From Hygrocybe punicea (taxonomy: Eukaryota > Basidiomycota > Agaricomycetes > Agaricales > Hygrophoraceae): 64,000 nt of DNA. How positions within the stretch are numbered: position 1 is the stretch's first letter; the number at the start of each line of letters is the position of its first letter. The stretch covers positions 4,774,001-4,838,000 of the forward strand of contig OY744472.1 in NCBI GenBank assembly GCA_963556145.1, read 5' to 3'. Both the position numbers and the translations under genes were made by a program. Below are positions 12,643 through 23,600 of this stretch, piece by piece. A model generated the notes under the pieces. The model made no database searches and had not been told where the DNA came from. It saw nothing but the letters and a program-made list of their open reading frames with translations.

Positions 12643-12951
12643 TTAGGATTTATATTCCACAGCCACCCTGATCTTGCCATCTACAACAGACCTGAAAACA
12701 TTCACATTGGGGCAATAGTTGACATCATTGTCCATGTAAAACAACTTGAAAGTGGCACACTTCCCCATGGCATCTACATCCACATTGCATGACATTGGCT
12801 TGGAGCCCAGCCGAAACCATCCCCTCAACAAGGGCATGGCCACACCTCTGTCAATGGCATAGAGGTGAAAGGGGATTGTGCAAAATGTGGGGGGCTGCTC
12901 CCAACTGATACAGAAGCCACAAAATGACCTAATCTGGTAGACAGTCATCAA
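12643..12951 (-). CDS. Orphan open frame of 102 codons, unknown
   Basis: A minus-strand frame of 102 codons. It contains protein-like phrases (GVAMPLLRGWFRLGSKP, YMDNDVNYCPNVNVF) but no family I recognise. It sits alone between two transposons and may be a fragment of an old element. Confidence 0.2.
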   Translation of the reverse strand: MMTVYQIRSFCGFCISWEQPPTFCTIPFHLYAIDRGVAMPLLRGWFRLGSKPMSCNVDVDAMGKCATFKLFYMDNDVNYCPNVNVFRSVVDGKIRVAVEYKS

Positions 12952-13022
12952 ATGTGAAGGACATGTGAAGGGAAACCAGAGGGATAGAAACCCCTCTACC
13001 CCCCCTTAAGATATATAGTCTC

Positions 13023-14131
13023 TAGGCAATGACACGGGTATGGGTTACCTTTTTTGGACCCGGGCAAAACCCATACCCGTGACCGCGGGTCTTGGTATAC
13101 CCGCAGGTACCGGCCCAAACAGAGCCACACAGCTCCACGGGAATTCTCAACACAAATACCATGACAACGACACCCAGCAATGCATCCGCCCCCCCACAGG
13201 CTGCCCCATGCACGCACGCATCCGCGACAACACAGACGACGCCAATAGCCACCACTTCCGTGGCAACACAACACCAACCGCCTGCCAAACAGCCCCATCC
13301 TCGCGTGAAACTGTGTCCCAGCATGATGCTACATGCCCACTGCAAGAAGCAACAGCAACCACGTTGCATGATGCCCTGTCGTCAAATAGTGCCCCAACAC
13401 GAACCCCTGTGCCCAAAACCCAATGGGAGACGCATCACGCGCCCGCGTCAGCCCCAAACACACCGTCCCCGCTGAAAAACGCGTCCGAACGCATCTCAAG
13501 TCCCACCCTAGCCCCAAACCCCATGCCCGTGCAAGAAAACGCGTTCAAACGTGTCCCAGACCACGGTCCCACAACACCCGACCATTTGACACCCACACAG
13601 GCCCCAAAGCCCATGCCCGTGCAACAGAACGTGCTAAAACGTGCCCCAGACCACATTCCCCCCCCCAAGTACATGCCCACACATGCCCACAATCACGACG
13701 CCGCCATCCAGACGCCGCAACTGCGAACGCCAAGGCTAAACGGCGTCGAAACGCAGGCTGACGCGTACGCGACGATGGAGGAGGATGAGAGGGAGGGGAG
13801 AATGGGAGATGGTGCGGGGAACAAGGAGACGGATATGATGGGCAAGGGTCTCTCACCCATGAGAACCCAACCCATCGCATGGTTCCCAGCCCCCCCACTC
13901 CTTGCATTTGCACAGCGCCACGTCAATTGACATGCGTGTCAGTGACGCGAGGTAGATGTGTGCTGGAACCCGCCGGGTTTCCTGCACAGGTCAATACCCG
14001 TACCTGACCCACCCCGCTACCTGCCATCTACCCACTGAAAAAAGACCCATGGGTAGACAGGTACGGGTTGGAGCAGGTCCGGGTATGGGTTGGCCTCGGG
14101 ACACCCACGGGTATACCCGTGTCATTGCCTA
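13023..14131 (+). mobile_element. Non-autonomous hAT-type DNA transposon 1
   Basis: A 1109-bp element with a perfect 19-bp terminal inverted repeat, TAGGCAATGACACGGGTAT. It is flanked by the 8-bp target duplication ATAGTCTC (13015-13022 and 14132-14139). An 8-bp duplication with a TAG-type end is characteristic of the hAT superfamily. Both ends are rich in ACCCGTA/TACGGGT words, like subterminal transposase-binding repeats. No hAT transposase (dimerisation) motif is visible, so it would depend on a transposase from elsewhere. It ends 17 bp left of Copia element 2. Confidence 0.93.
13040..13930 (+). CDS. Pro/Thr/His-rich repeat ORF inside hAT-type element 1
   Basis: An uninterrupted ATG-to-TGA frame of 296 codons fills about 80% of the element. 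The product has no recognisable transposase domain. It contains three imperfect copies of a unit seen as PNPMPVQENAFKRVPDH and PKPMPVQQNVLKRAPDH. The first copy (around 13450) is more diverged. The start codon overlaps the inner edge of the terminal repeat. Alternative frames are also fairly open because of the composition, so this may be compositional chance rather than a gene. Confidence 0.35.
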   Translation: MGYLFWTRAKPIPVTAGLGIPAGTGPNRATQLHGNSQHKYHDNDTQQCIRPPTGCPMHARIRDNTDDANSHHFRGNTTPTACQTAPSSRETVSQHDATCPLQEATATTLHDALSSNSAPTRTPVPKTQWETHHAPASAPNTPSPLKNASERISSPTLAPNPMPVQENAFKRVPDHGPTTPDHLTPTQAPKPMPVQQNVLKRAPDHIPPPKYMPTHAHNHDAAIQTPQLRTPRLNGVETQADAYATMEEDEREGRMGDGAGNKETDMMGKGLSPMRTQPIAWFPAPPLLAFAQRHVN

Positions 14132-14148
14132 ATAGTCTCACGGCCAAC

Positions 14149-14391
14149 TGTTGGGAATAGTGGCCAAATAGTCACGGAAAGGATTAGTAATCCATATCAC
14201 GTGACCCCGGAACTCAAACCCACCTGTCCGATGAATAATGCTGAAGCGCAGCATGTATTCTACTCACCACAAGAAACTTCTAGTAGATTTAGCTAGTAGT
14301 ATAAAAGCCCTCTCAGAGAGAGGCAAATATAATTCATTCCACACAAAATAACTTAGCGGTCAACAACCACTGCAAACTATATATTCCAATA
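14149..14391 (+). repeat. Left LTR of Copia element 2
   Basis: 243 bp. It contains TATAAAAG, a good TATA box. The right LTR lacks 10 bp exactly here. Confidence 0.95.
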
Positions 14392-14406
14392 GGTTATGAG
14401 CCCTGA
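14392..14406 (+). other. Primer-binding site of Copia element 2
   Basis: GGTTATGAGCCCTGA is identical to the site of Copia element 1 and complementary to the initiator tRNA-Met anticodon region. Confidence 0.8.
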
Positions 14407-14474
14407 ACAGCTTTAACGGAAACACAATCACGCACCTCTGAACATCGCATTACTACCTCGTATACTAGCCGACT

Positions 14475-15347
14475 ATGACGGATGAAGTCACGCACACATC
14501 AGGATCATACCAGATCAAGTTATTGAAGGGAAACAATTGGATGCCATGGAAGAGACGGATGTTAGCCATGCTTCAGGATCTTGGGTTAGAGATGTACATC
14601 AATGTGGAATCAAAGGCCCCTGTCCTGGCGGACGCATCCCATCCTATATCAGAGGAATCCGAGGCGATGAAGAAATGGCATGGCGGAGACGCCAAGACGA
14701 GGACATGGATCGAGCTCACAATTGGTGACATGGAAATGATACATATCATTGGTGCACACACAGTGAGTGAGATGTGGAAGCAGCTAACCTTGGTAGAGGA
14801 ATCCAGGGGGAAGCTTGGAATATTAGCAACGCGATGCACATTGTACCAGTCGATTGCCAAAGAAGGATTCGACCTAATCGAGCACATATCGAAGCTCCGG
14901 AAACTGCAGGAGGAACTCCACTTGATGGGAAGCCTCGTTTCTGACGAAGTCTTTGCGATGATACTTGTATCCTCCTTACCGGAAAGTTGGGACTTGTATA
15001 CATCAGCATATTTAGGCTTGAAGAAGGATGGAACGTCACTGATGTCACACGAGCTAGTCGCAATTCTATTAGAGGAAGCCCGCAGGTGCCGTGAGTGCAG
15101 CGGAGATCCTAACAACATCGCTATGCACAGGAGGTTCACTGGAAAGCGCAACGGAAAGGGTAATGGAAAGCAAAAAGCGGCCGATTCTGAAATGGAATGC
15201 TTCAACTGCCACAAGAAGGGACATATGGCGAAGGACTGCTGGTCTAAAGGTGGCAGAAAGGAAGGGCAAGGGCCAAAAGGGAAAGGAAAGGGCGCCGGAA
15301 AGGGTGGAAACCAATGGAACCGATCAAGCTGCGGACAATGTCAATAA
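14475..15347 (+). pseudogene. Copia element 2 gag
   Basis: 290 codons from ATG. It has the usual Copia gag fold region (LKGNNWMPWKRRML near the N-terminus) and a zinc knuckle CFNCHKKGHMAKDC near codon 242, followed by a Lys/Gly-rich tail. The true reading frame leaves this frame for +1 somewhere between the knuckle and about 15330, so gag is cut off from pol by a frameshift. Confidence 0.88.
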
Positions 15348-17437
15348 TATGTTACAGGATGTAGCATACACAGTGAATACAGACAGTATTTCAAACTACG
15401 ATTAGTTACTGGATTCCGGAACAACAAGTCACATCAGCAATTCCTGAAATGCATTTATCACATACAAAACTCTGGACGAAGCTACCGTTCAAGGACTAGG
15501 AAAGGTAGCCGCTCAAGCTCTTGGTCACGGAACCATCATCTTACACTTCACAGTGGATGGAAAGGACATACAGCATCAGCTACAAGATGTACTACATGTA
15601 CCGGAGTCACAGAACTCACTACTATCGCTGAGCCGATTCAATGAAAGCGGCAGATGGGTTAACTTCCACAATGGAATATGCAGGCTGTATACGAAGGAGA
15701 ATAAACTTGTCAGAACAGGCCAGAAAGATGGACAACTATACCGTTTGAACACCCGGGCACAATCCCACACGCCGGAAAAGGCAAACGTAGCCATGCCAAA
15801 GAAAATGTCTTGGGACGAATGGCACCACCTATATGGACACATCAGAATGAGCGGACTCGAGACCCTGCAGAGAAAGGGGTCAGTCACGGGTCTAGAAATC
15901 GACAAAGGGAGTGTCCCTTCCCAAACCTGTGAGGCTTGCATTCAGGCGAAGCAAGCCGTCCAGCCATTTCCGAAAGAGGCTGATGAACGATCCAAAGTCA
16001 CCGGAGAGCAGACTTTGAGTGACATCTGGGGCCCAGCACGCGTAGAGTCTATTGGAGGATTGAGATACTATATCTCATTCACGGACGACGAGACACGCAC
16101 CGTAACCACTTTATTCATGAAACGGAAAAGCCAGGCGACGGAACGCATCAAGGCTTATGTTAACACGATCGAGAAGAAGTTCGATCGAAACCCTAAATAT
16201 TTGCGGTTCGATAACGGAAAGGGACTCGTCAACAAGGAAGTCGAGAGATGGGCAGCAGAGAAGGGAATTGTCATTGAAACAACGACCCCTTACTCACCCT
16301 CGCAACACGGAACAGCGGAAAGATTTAATCACACATTACTGGAGTTAGCCCACGCGATGTTGATTGCTAAAAACCTGCCCGCATTCCTTTGGCCAGAAGC
16401 CGTTGCACATGCGGCATACATTCGAAACTGATCCCCCACCCAAGGCTCTAGACGGAATGACTCCACATGAAGCCTGGACTGGCAAGAAGCCAGACGTATC
16501 GCATTTCCAGGAGTTCGGATGCGATGTTTGGGTCTTATATCAAGGTGGAAAGAGATCGAAGCTGGCACCACAATCAGCTAAGATGAAGTTCATAGGATTT
16601 GTGGAGTCACAGAAGGCTATCCAATACTACGATGCCGCAACGCAGACTGTTAAGACATCACGGAATGTTGCATTTCATGAGGATGGGGCATTGCAGGAAG
16701 TCCGGATTATATCCAACTTACTGGGTTTGCAATTCGAGGGGGAGCAGAGTGAATCCGATGACTCGCAAACTCCAGAACCACCGGAACCCACTGTAATGGC
16801 ACCGGAAAGGGCCATTCGCAGACCAACATACCCACCGAGAGCAACCCGAGGAGTCAACCACGACTACCAACAGTTAAACAACCCACGTGCACAACCGACA
16901 CAACATGAACTGCTTGATGTACAGAGACCAATGGAATCATCCACAGTGAAACAAAAGGAAAAAGGCAGTGCGGAAACAACCATAGCATACGCATTCTTGA
17001 GCGCAATGCAGCAGGATAGCAGTCTCACCGACAAGGACCCATGGGATTTAAGGGAAGCCAGGGAAGCCGTAGATTGGGAGAACTGGAAGGTAGCGATGAA
17101 AGAGGAATTTGATCAGCTACAAAAAATGGGCATTTGGAAACTCATAGACTTACCAGAGGGGTGGGAAGCCATCGGAAGCAAGTGGGTTTTCCACCGGAAA
17201 CGCAATGAGATGGGCGCAATCGCTAGGCACAAGGCCTGGTTATTAGCCCAGGGGTTCTTGCAGAAGCCTGGGGTGGATTTCAGTGAAACTGGAACATTCG
17301 CTCCTGTGATGCGGTTCGAGACATTATGGATGTTGCTCGCATATTCCACAGTCAAGGATTGGGATATCCAGGAGATGGATATCAAAGGCACATACCTTAA
17401 TGGATGGGTGAAGGAGGAGCTGTATATGAAGCAGCCG
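15348..17437 (+). pseudogene. Copia element 2 pol, first part (protease, integrase, start of RT)
   Basis: The protease motif LLDSGTTSH follows an in-frame TAG at 15403-15405, and a TGA at 15445-15447 comes soon after. The frame is then open through the integrase: DIWGPARV, FDNGKG and HGTAERFNHT supply D, D and E. Near 16430 the frame shifts (a one-base loss in a C-rich run), and the rest of integrase and the start of reverse transcriptase (MDIKGTYLN) read in the next frame. The coding sequence stops at 17437, where a hAT-type element is inserted after the codon for Pro in ELYMKQP. Confidence 0.9.
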
Positions 17438-18797
17438 TAGTGATGGACAGGTCCGGTTCAGTCTGGTTCTCAGCCAAATTTGGTGAACCCCGGACCGAAC
17501 CTTAAGTCTGGTTCTACTTAAGTATAGAACCCTGGACCGAACCATCAGTTCTGGTTCTTTCAAGTCCGGTTCCAGTTCAGGCTTCCTAGAACCAAGAACC
17601 GAACCGTAAGTATGGATATTTTCATATCATTTTTTGTTTTTTCGGCTTACACTCAGGTATATCGCGGGTAATAAACATTTAGGTAGTATTATTAATAATA
17701 ATATATTGTTAAAGACTAAATAGAGGGCGGGACAGAGTGCCCCGCCCCTGCACAGACACTTCCTGCCATTCATGCAACCCCCCACCCCCATCTGCCGCCG
17801 TTCGCCATTCATTCACGCCATTAGGCGTGGGTGCTGGCCACCGGCACTTGAGCGAGGGGGGCGGTTGCTGCTGTGGTTGTTGCTGCTGCCATCGCTGTTG
17901 CTGCTGCTGCTGCCATAGCCGTAGTGCATAGTTGGCTCATTGATGGTAATGGCGGTGGCAGTCCTTGTTGTGGTGGTTGCATCGGGTGCATGGAGGGTGT
18001 GTTTGTGGGCACGTGGGTGGCCCATTGATGGTGATGGTGGTTTAGGCAGGTTGGCGGCCCTGTCAATGGTAATGGTGGAGGTGGCGGCAGCCCCAGCCCC
18101 ATTGGTGGTTGTCATGTTGGACGTGTGGGCAGCCCATTGACAGTGATAGTGGCATTGATGGGCATGTTGGTGTCAGTTGCCCCATTGGTAATCATGTTGG
18201 CAGTGGTAGTGGTGGCGGCGGTGATCGTCGTCATCATTGTCATTGTTGTGTGGGTGTGGGATTAGCATAGAACAATATAGAATACACAAAAATACTTACT
18301 TTTCTGCAGCGGGGATGGGCGCACCAACCCCCGCTGCCTTTTCGCGTCTTGCATTTCCTCATGATGTCGTCATTGCAGTCATTTTCCGAAGTGGTGGTTG
18401 TTGGATTGGGTGTTGTGGGAGTTTTTCTGGGGTTCGTCCTGCTAGCGAAGTAATGAACTAAAAAGTCATAATTATATAATTAGTAGAAGTACATGAAATA
18501 ACAAAAAAAGAGGAGTTACCTTGAACAGAACAGTTTGCAGTGAACAGTTCTGCTCATCTTCGAGGACGTGTCGTTCTCGAAGTTGAATTTGTTGGGTGTG
18601 ACATGACATGTCACGGTAGGGTAACCTACCGGTTCAGACCACTCTGAACGGGTTCTGGACCATGACAAAAAGGCTGAACGTGGAACCAGACTTCAGGTCC
18701 AGTTCATGCCTGGCCTCGAACCTGGACCCGAACCGTGGTTTAGTTCTCATTGGTTCAGGTTCAAACCACGTTTCTGAACCAGACCTGTCCATCACTA
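17438..18797 (+). mobile_element. Non-autonomous hAT-type DNA transposon 2, nested in Copia element 2
   Basis: A 1360-bp element with 24-bp terminal inverted repeats (one mismatch) starting TAGTGATGGACAGGTC. It is flanked by the 8-bp duplication AGCAGCCG (17430-17437 and 18798-18805), which is a duplicated piece of the Copia reverse transcriptase frame. Both ends carry dense GGTTC/GAACC repeats. The middle (about 17850-18240) is a G/T-rich degenerate repeat built on CCCATTGATGGTGATGGTGG. No transposase is encoded. Confidence 0.94.
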
Positions 18798-18805
18798 AGC
18801 AGCCG

Positions 18806-20059
18806 GCAAAATTTGAGGATGGAATCAGACAGGTTTGCCACCTCATACACCCTATATATGGTCTCAGGCAAGCCAGAAACGTATGGAACACGGATTTTGA
18901 TAACACGATGAAGGAATTTTGTTATACGAGATTGCGGACCAACTACTGCGCATACTATTATCAGGAAGATGAAAACTTTTCCATCGTACTCGTATGGGTC
19001 GACGACCTCACAGCTTACGCAAACAACTGTGCAATGAATCAACAGGTAATCAACCAGCTGAAGGAAAAATACACGGTAACGGTCATTGGAAACCCAACGT
19101 TACTGCTTGGAATCCATATCAAACAAGACCGCCAACGATGGAAAGTCACCCTATCACAAAGCCGCTATATCCAGAAGATCCTTGCGAAGGCCGGAATGAA
19201 GGATGCCAAGCTGGTATCAACCCTGATGGACCAGAATGTGGTCCTACGAATAAACAAAACTGAAACCAACGAGAACGAGCGGAAACGCACCTCGATCGAG
19301 TACGCAACACGAGTTGGAGAGCTCTTGTATGCTGCACACACAACAAGACCCGATATCATGTATGCAACTGTAACCGTTGCGCAATTCACACAGAACCTCA
19401 GTCCGGAACACTGGACAGCACTTAAAAGGATATTGCGCTATCTAAAAGGAACAATGGATTACGAACTAACGTACAGCGGAAAGGACCAACGGACTACAAC
19501 GGAGACCATTCATTACGTCGATGCAAATTGGGGATCCAACCCACACCGGAAATCCATTAGCGGATATGTGTTCATGATCGCAGGGGGAGCTGTGGCTTGG
19601 AGCTCGAAGAAGCAAAGCACGATTGCATTGTCAACGGCCGAAGCGGAATATGTCGCCACTACTCATGCCACAAAGCAGTTAATCTGGCATAGAAACTTAT
19701 TGAAGGAATTGGACCTACAGTCGGACAAAACATTGATTTTACGATCTGACAATCAGGCCGCGATTGCTATATCACACAACCCGGAATTCCACGCACGGAT
19801 GAAGCACATAGATATCAATCTACATTTCCTACGAGATCACATCGCGTCTGGTATTCTCAAAGTCACATATATTCCTTCAGAAGAAAATCTAGCAGACATA
19901 TTTACAAAAGGATTACCTCGCCCGCTTCATGCAAAGTTCACAGCCAAACTTGGTCTATTGACCGGAGAGGAACCAGAAAGAGCGGAACATGTAACGGAAT
20001 ACATGGACAATGTTTACCGCAACCCGGAACAAGTCGAAGAGTATTCAACCAAGGGGGAG
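18806..20059 (+). pseudogene. Copia element 2 pol, second part (RT, RNase H)
   Basis: The frame resumes exactly after the insertion. It encodes reverse transcriptase with VWVDDLTAYA, then RNase H with VDANWG, STAEAEY and SDNQAA. It is open to the purine tract before the right LTR. A spurious upstream start in the transposon end (18662) is not part of the gene. Confidence 0.9.
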
Positions 20060-20292
20060 TGTTGGGAATAGTGGCCAAATAGTCGTGGAAAGGATTAGTA
20101 ATCCATATCACGTGACCCCGGAACTCAAACCCACCTGTCCGATGAATAATGCTGAAGCGCAGCATGTATTCTACTCACCACAAGAAACCTCTAGTAGATT
20201 TAGCTAGTAGTATTCAGAGAGAGGCAAATATAATTCATTCCACACAAAATAACTTAGCGGTCAACAACCACTGCAAACTATATATTCCAATA
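20060..20292 (+). repeat. Right LTR of Copia element 2, TATA region deleted
   Basis: 233 bp. Compared with the left LTR, it lacks the 10 bp AAAAGCCCTC, leaving TAGTATTCAGAG with no TATA box. Confidence 0.95.
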
Positions 20293-20297
20293 CCAAC

Positions 20298-20677
20298 ACC
20301 TTCCTAGACGAGACCACAAAGGAAACCAACCAGACGGTTTGCATAATTATTTACATCTATTTGGCTTTGACAGAGAATTATGGGGGGATATGACCTTGCA
20401 AGCAAGGTGATACATTTAGCTACCTTACTTGATTGGTCAAAATTACTCTACTTTGTTATCACTTTATAAGGCAAGGGGTGTGTGGGAAGTTGGGTGAATT
20501 GGTACATTAATATTGGTCCAGTGGGTCTTGATCAACTTGGAGAACCTTTCATTTAGGCGTTGTATTCATTGTCAAGATATGGTATTCTGCATTATGAGCT
20601 GTACAATTACAGCACTAGTATTCAACAACCCACCACCACTAACCCAGGAAAAGGAACGGTTCCACTAAACAGTCAAG
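20298..20677. other. No gene seen
   Basis: AT-rich sequence between Copia element 2 and the 3' end of the NLR gene. It probably includes the 3' untranslated region of that gene. Confidence 0.5.
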
Positions 20678-23600
20678 TCAGCAATCAAAACCAAAAACGC
20701 AACTGGGACGGTACTCGCAATCACAATCCTCCTGAGGATCAAACTTCTCCATCGGCCTTGTAAGCTGAGCACCCTGCTTCTCCGGGTCAACACACTCGCT
20801 CGGACTGATCCAACCCCCAAGATCTTTCCCTTCATGCACGAAACACCCAATTGGCGGAGAATAATGCTGTGATTGGTCACTCCCCATGATGATTCGACCC
20901 ATGCAACTGCGAATCCTTCCAGCAGGAGGGAAGTAATACACATTCCTTTTCGTTGCCGTATCAGGCAACACAATAATCTCCTTTGGCCTCATCGCGCACG
21001 GCAGGCCGCCCTCTCCCTGGCCAAACAAAGGAATCTTGTGTACCTGAAATGTTACACTTCGACAAGTCAAATAAACAACCTCAGGTGTCCAAGTCAACGT
21101 GTACGGTAACTTCGACACGGACAAGGATTTCACTGCGCCTAGTTCGATTCCTGCGCTGTGAACGAGCGAGGGGGGAGTCCTGCAGGGTTGGTTGTTGCAG
21201 AGACGGTAGGTGGCGACTCGGAGTGTGAGCTTCAATTGAGAATCTTGCTCGGTTTGTTGTTTCTTCTCTCGATTTTGGGCTTGGGGAGGCTTGTGTTGAC
21301 CCTCGAGGGAGGCGATGTGAAGGTAGACGCCGCACTCTGAGAAGCAGCACTTCATGAATATTTGCCGCGCTTAACAGAAAGTATGGTCAGAAAAGAGCGA
21401 ACGGCCAGAATTTGGACTCACTATAGAGCTTAGAAGGTCTCAACTCCCGAATGAAGAACGTGGGTCCATCGAAATCCGCGAAGAGAACGTTGCCGCCGCC
21501 AAGAGGCCATACAGCTAGCGTTTCGAACGGATGAATTGCAGGGGGGGAATCATAGATCATATAGGGAAGCTTTCGTGTGAAGTGGAAAACCCTCTCCGGG
21601 ACAGGTGATCGAGTGTTAAAGATAGTGAGGGATGATTCTTGCACAGGTGGAGGTGTGGATTGCGATCGCTTGCTTCTCTTTCGCTTCGACTGGAGAAACT
21701 TCAAGAACGACTGTTCAGGCTGTTCCTCGTCGTCGCTCTCGAGATCCGATTCGTTACTCAAGTCGCCACCGCCGTATACTTCCCTTTGGCCAGCTCCAAA
21801 CGCCGCGGGGTCGACAGGGGGTTCTTCAGCATCAGAGTCTTCACTCTCGTCTGATTTATCGCTTTTATCCTCTGCATCTTCATCCTCAGGTACCTCACTT
21901 CCTTCGCTGTCAGAGACATCAACCGGATTTCGACAAATCCTCCCCATCTCATCTTCCGACTCGACTTCCTCCGAGGCTCTGGAAGAGCAATCACTCCAAG
22001 ACTCGTAAGCTTCGTCATCGGTTTCAGTTGATGCCTCACTGGACTCTGCCTCGCTAACGACGCTGACATCGTCACTAGACTCATCTTCCATGCTGGAATT
22101 GAAGCCATTACGAACGGCTTCGCGGATGAGAGATCTAAACGCCTTCTCCAACGCTGGTTTCCCCGAATCGTCGTCGTCGTCGTCGTCGTCATCGTCGTAG
22201 TCGTCGTCTGTAACAGATGAATTGTCGAGGAGAGATTTAATCACACCCTCTAGCGCTTCGCTAGCAATATCTTCGCCTTCAGTGCCGGAAGGAGCACTTA
22301 GGAAAGCTTTGAATGATTCTTCCACCTCCGAGGGATCCGGAGCTTCGGTGTGATTTTGGATAGATTTGAATGCTTCGTCCAAAGCTATTGCAAACTGGCG
22401 TGAGGCTGTCGAAGGAGAGATCACCTCTGCCTTCGTGGTGTCAGATTCGTCGGCATGAGATTCCTCAGTGCTCGGGTACGTCAGCTGGGAGTCTGGGATT
22501 TTGGATCGTCGATTTGCAACCGCGACGAAATGACCTCTCCTTGCAAATTCCTCGATATACGGAAGCTGGTCTTTTTTGTTCCTGAATGCTGGCATAGCAA
22601 CATAAGTACCCTCATCCGTTCGGGTATAAAGTTGGCTGCCAATGCGGAAATCTTTACAGTCCCGACTGAAGGCGACGGGTGATGCTCTATTCTTGCGCAG
22701 GCCAGACGTGCCCTCTTCGTGTTGCACATACTGCATCCAATTGACGGATTTGTCCCCAATCAGGAGGGTTTGACTCCTCTGGAGCTTCGGGGAACTGTTG
22801 GAGAGCTCCCAATGCTCGCAGTTGAATTGGAGCTGTCCGCGTCTATATGAACTACTCGGCATGAGTCACATGGGATACATACTTCAATAAAAGAGTTGTT
22901 ACTGACATTAATTGCAAGCTTATCAGCTCGTTTCCTGTCCCTGTGATGCCCTCAAAAGCTACCTCTCGTGTAGGATTCGGATTAGAGTCCCCAAGTGTTT
23001 GGAACCTGAAGCTCTTATAACGGGTTGCCATTTTGGACAGAAAATTGTGAGAGCCTAACGCCTCCATCCAGCAGCGATCGATCTCGCCGGCGTATTCCCG
23101 AACTGGACATATGTCGCTTTCGTTGCTCGCACAGTTGAGGAGGTGCTTCCACTCGTACCAAAAGTGGTGGTAGTCGAACTTGTACGACGGACATATCTTC
23201 ATGAACCAGTCTGGGAACACTCGTTTGACAGTTGGGCCAGAAAATCCCTTAAAGCTCTCGAATTGCGAGTCGACAAACAGGCTCTGCGCCTGAATGCACG
23301 TCTGGAAGTTCGGTGAGTCGAGGAATTCTTTAATTCGAATAGAACAGCCCTTGAATTTGGCGTGGAAATCTTCCTCGTCTTTCATTTCTAGGAGCTCGAG
23401 ATCAGAGATTTTCCCAGCACCAGGGCGAAACCTGTCAAAGTGCTTGTCCCAGTACTTGGCGGAGTATGGGAGGAAGTGTTGTTCGGACACACACTTGTTT
23501 TGAGCATCGAACCATTGGTACGCTCCCGCTGGCTTGCTTACGAGCAAGCGCGAGTAACGTTCCTGAGAGAGATATAGTAGGCAAGCGTCCTCGATGACCC

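Larger units (their letters stand above)
14149..20292 (+). mobile_element. Ty1/Copia LTR retrotransposon 2, decayed, with nested insertion
   Basis: LTRs at 14149-14391 and 20060-20292 start TGTTGGGAATA and end CCAATA. The element is flanked by the 5-bp duplication CCAAC (14144-14148 and 20293-20297). It shares the half-tRNA primer site (14392) and has a purine tract, AAGGGGGAG, before the right LTR. The coding region is broken by a frameshift near 15300, stops at 15403 and 15445, a frameshift near 16430, and the insertion of a 1360-bp hAT-type element. The LTRs differ by three substitutions and a 10-bp indel. Confidence 0.96.

Noticed and set aside
17813..18115. Antisense His/Thr/Pro-rich frames in hAT element 2
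   Set aside because: They come from a G/T-rich degenerate repeat and have no coding support.
18662..18797. Apparent start of the second Copia pol frame inside the hAT element
   Set aside because: These codons come from the transposon end reading by chance into the Copia frame; the true pol sequence resumes at 18806.
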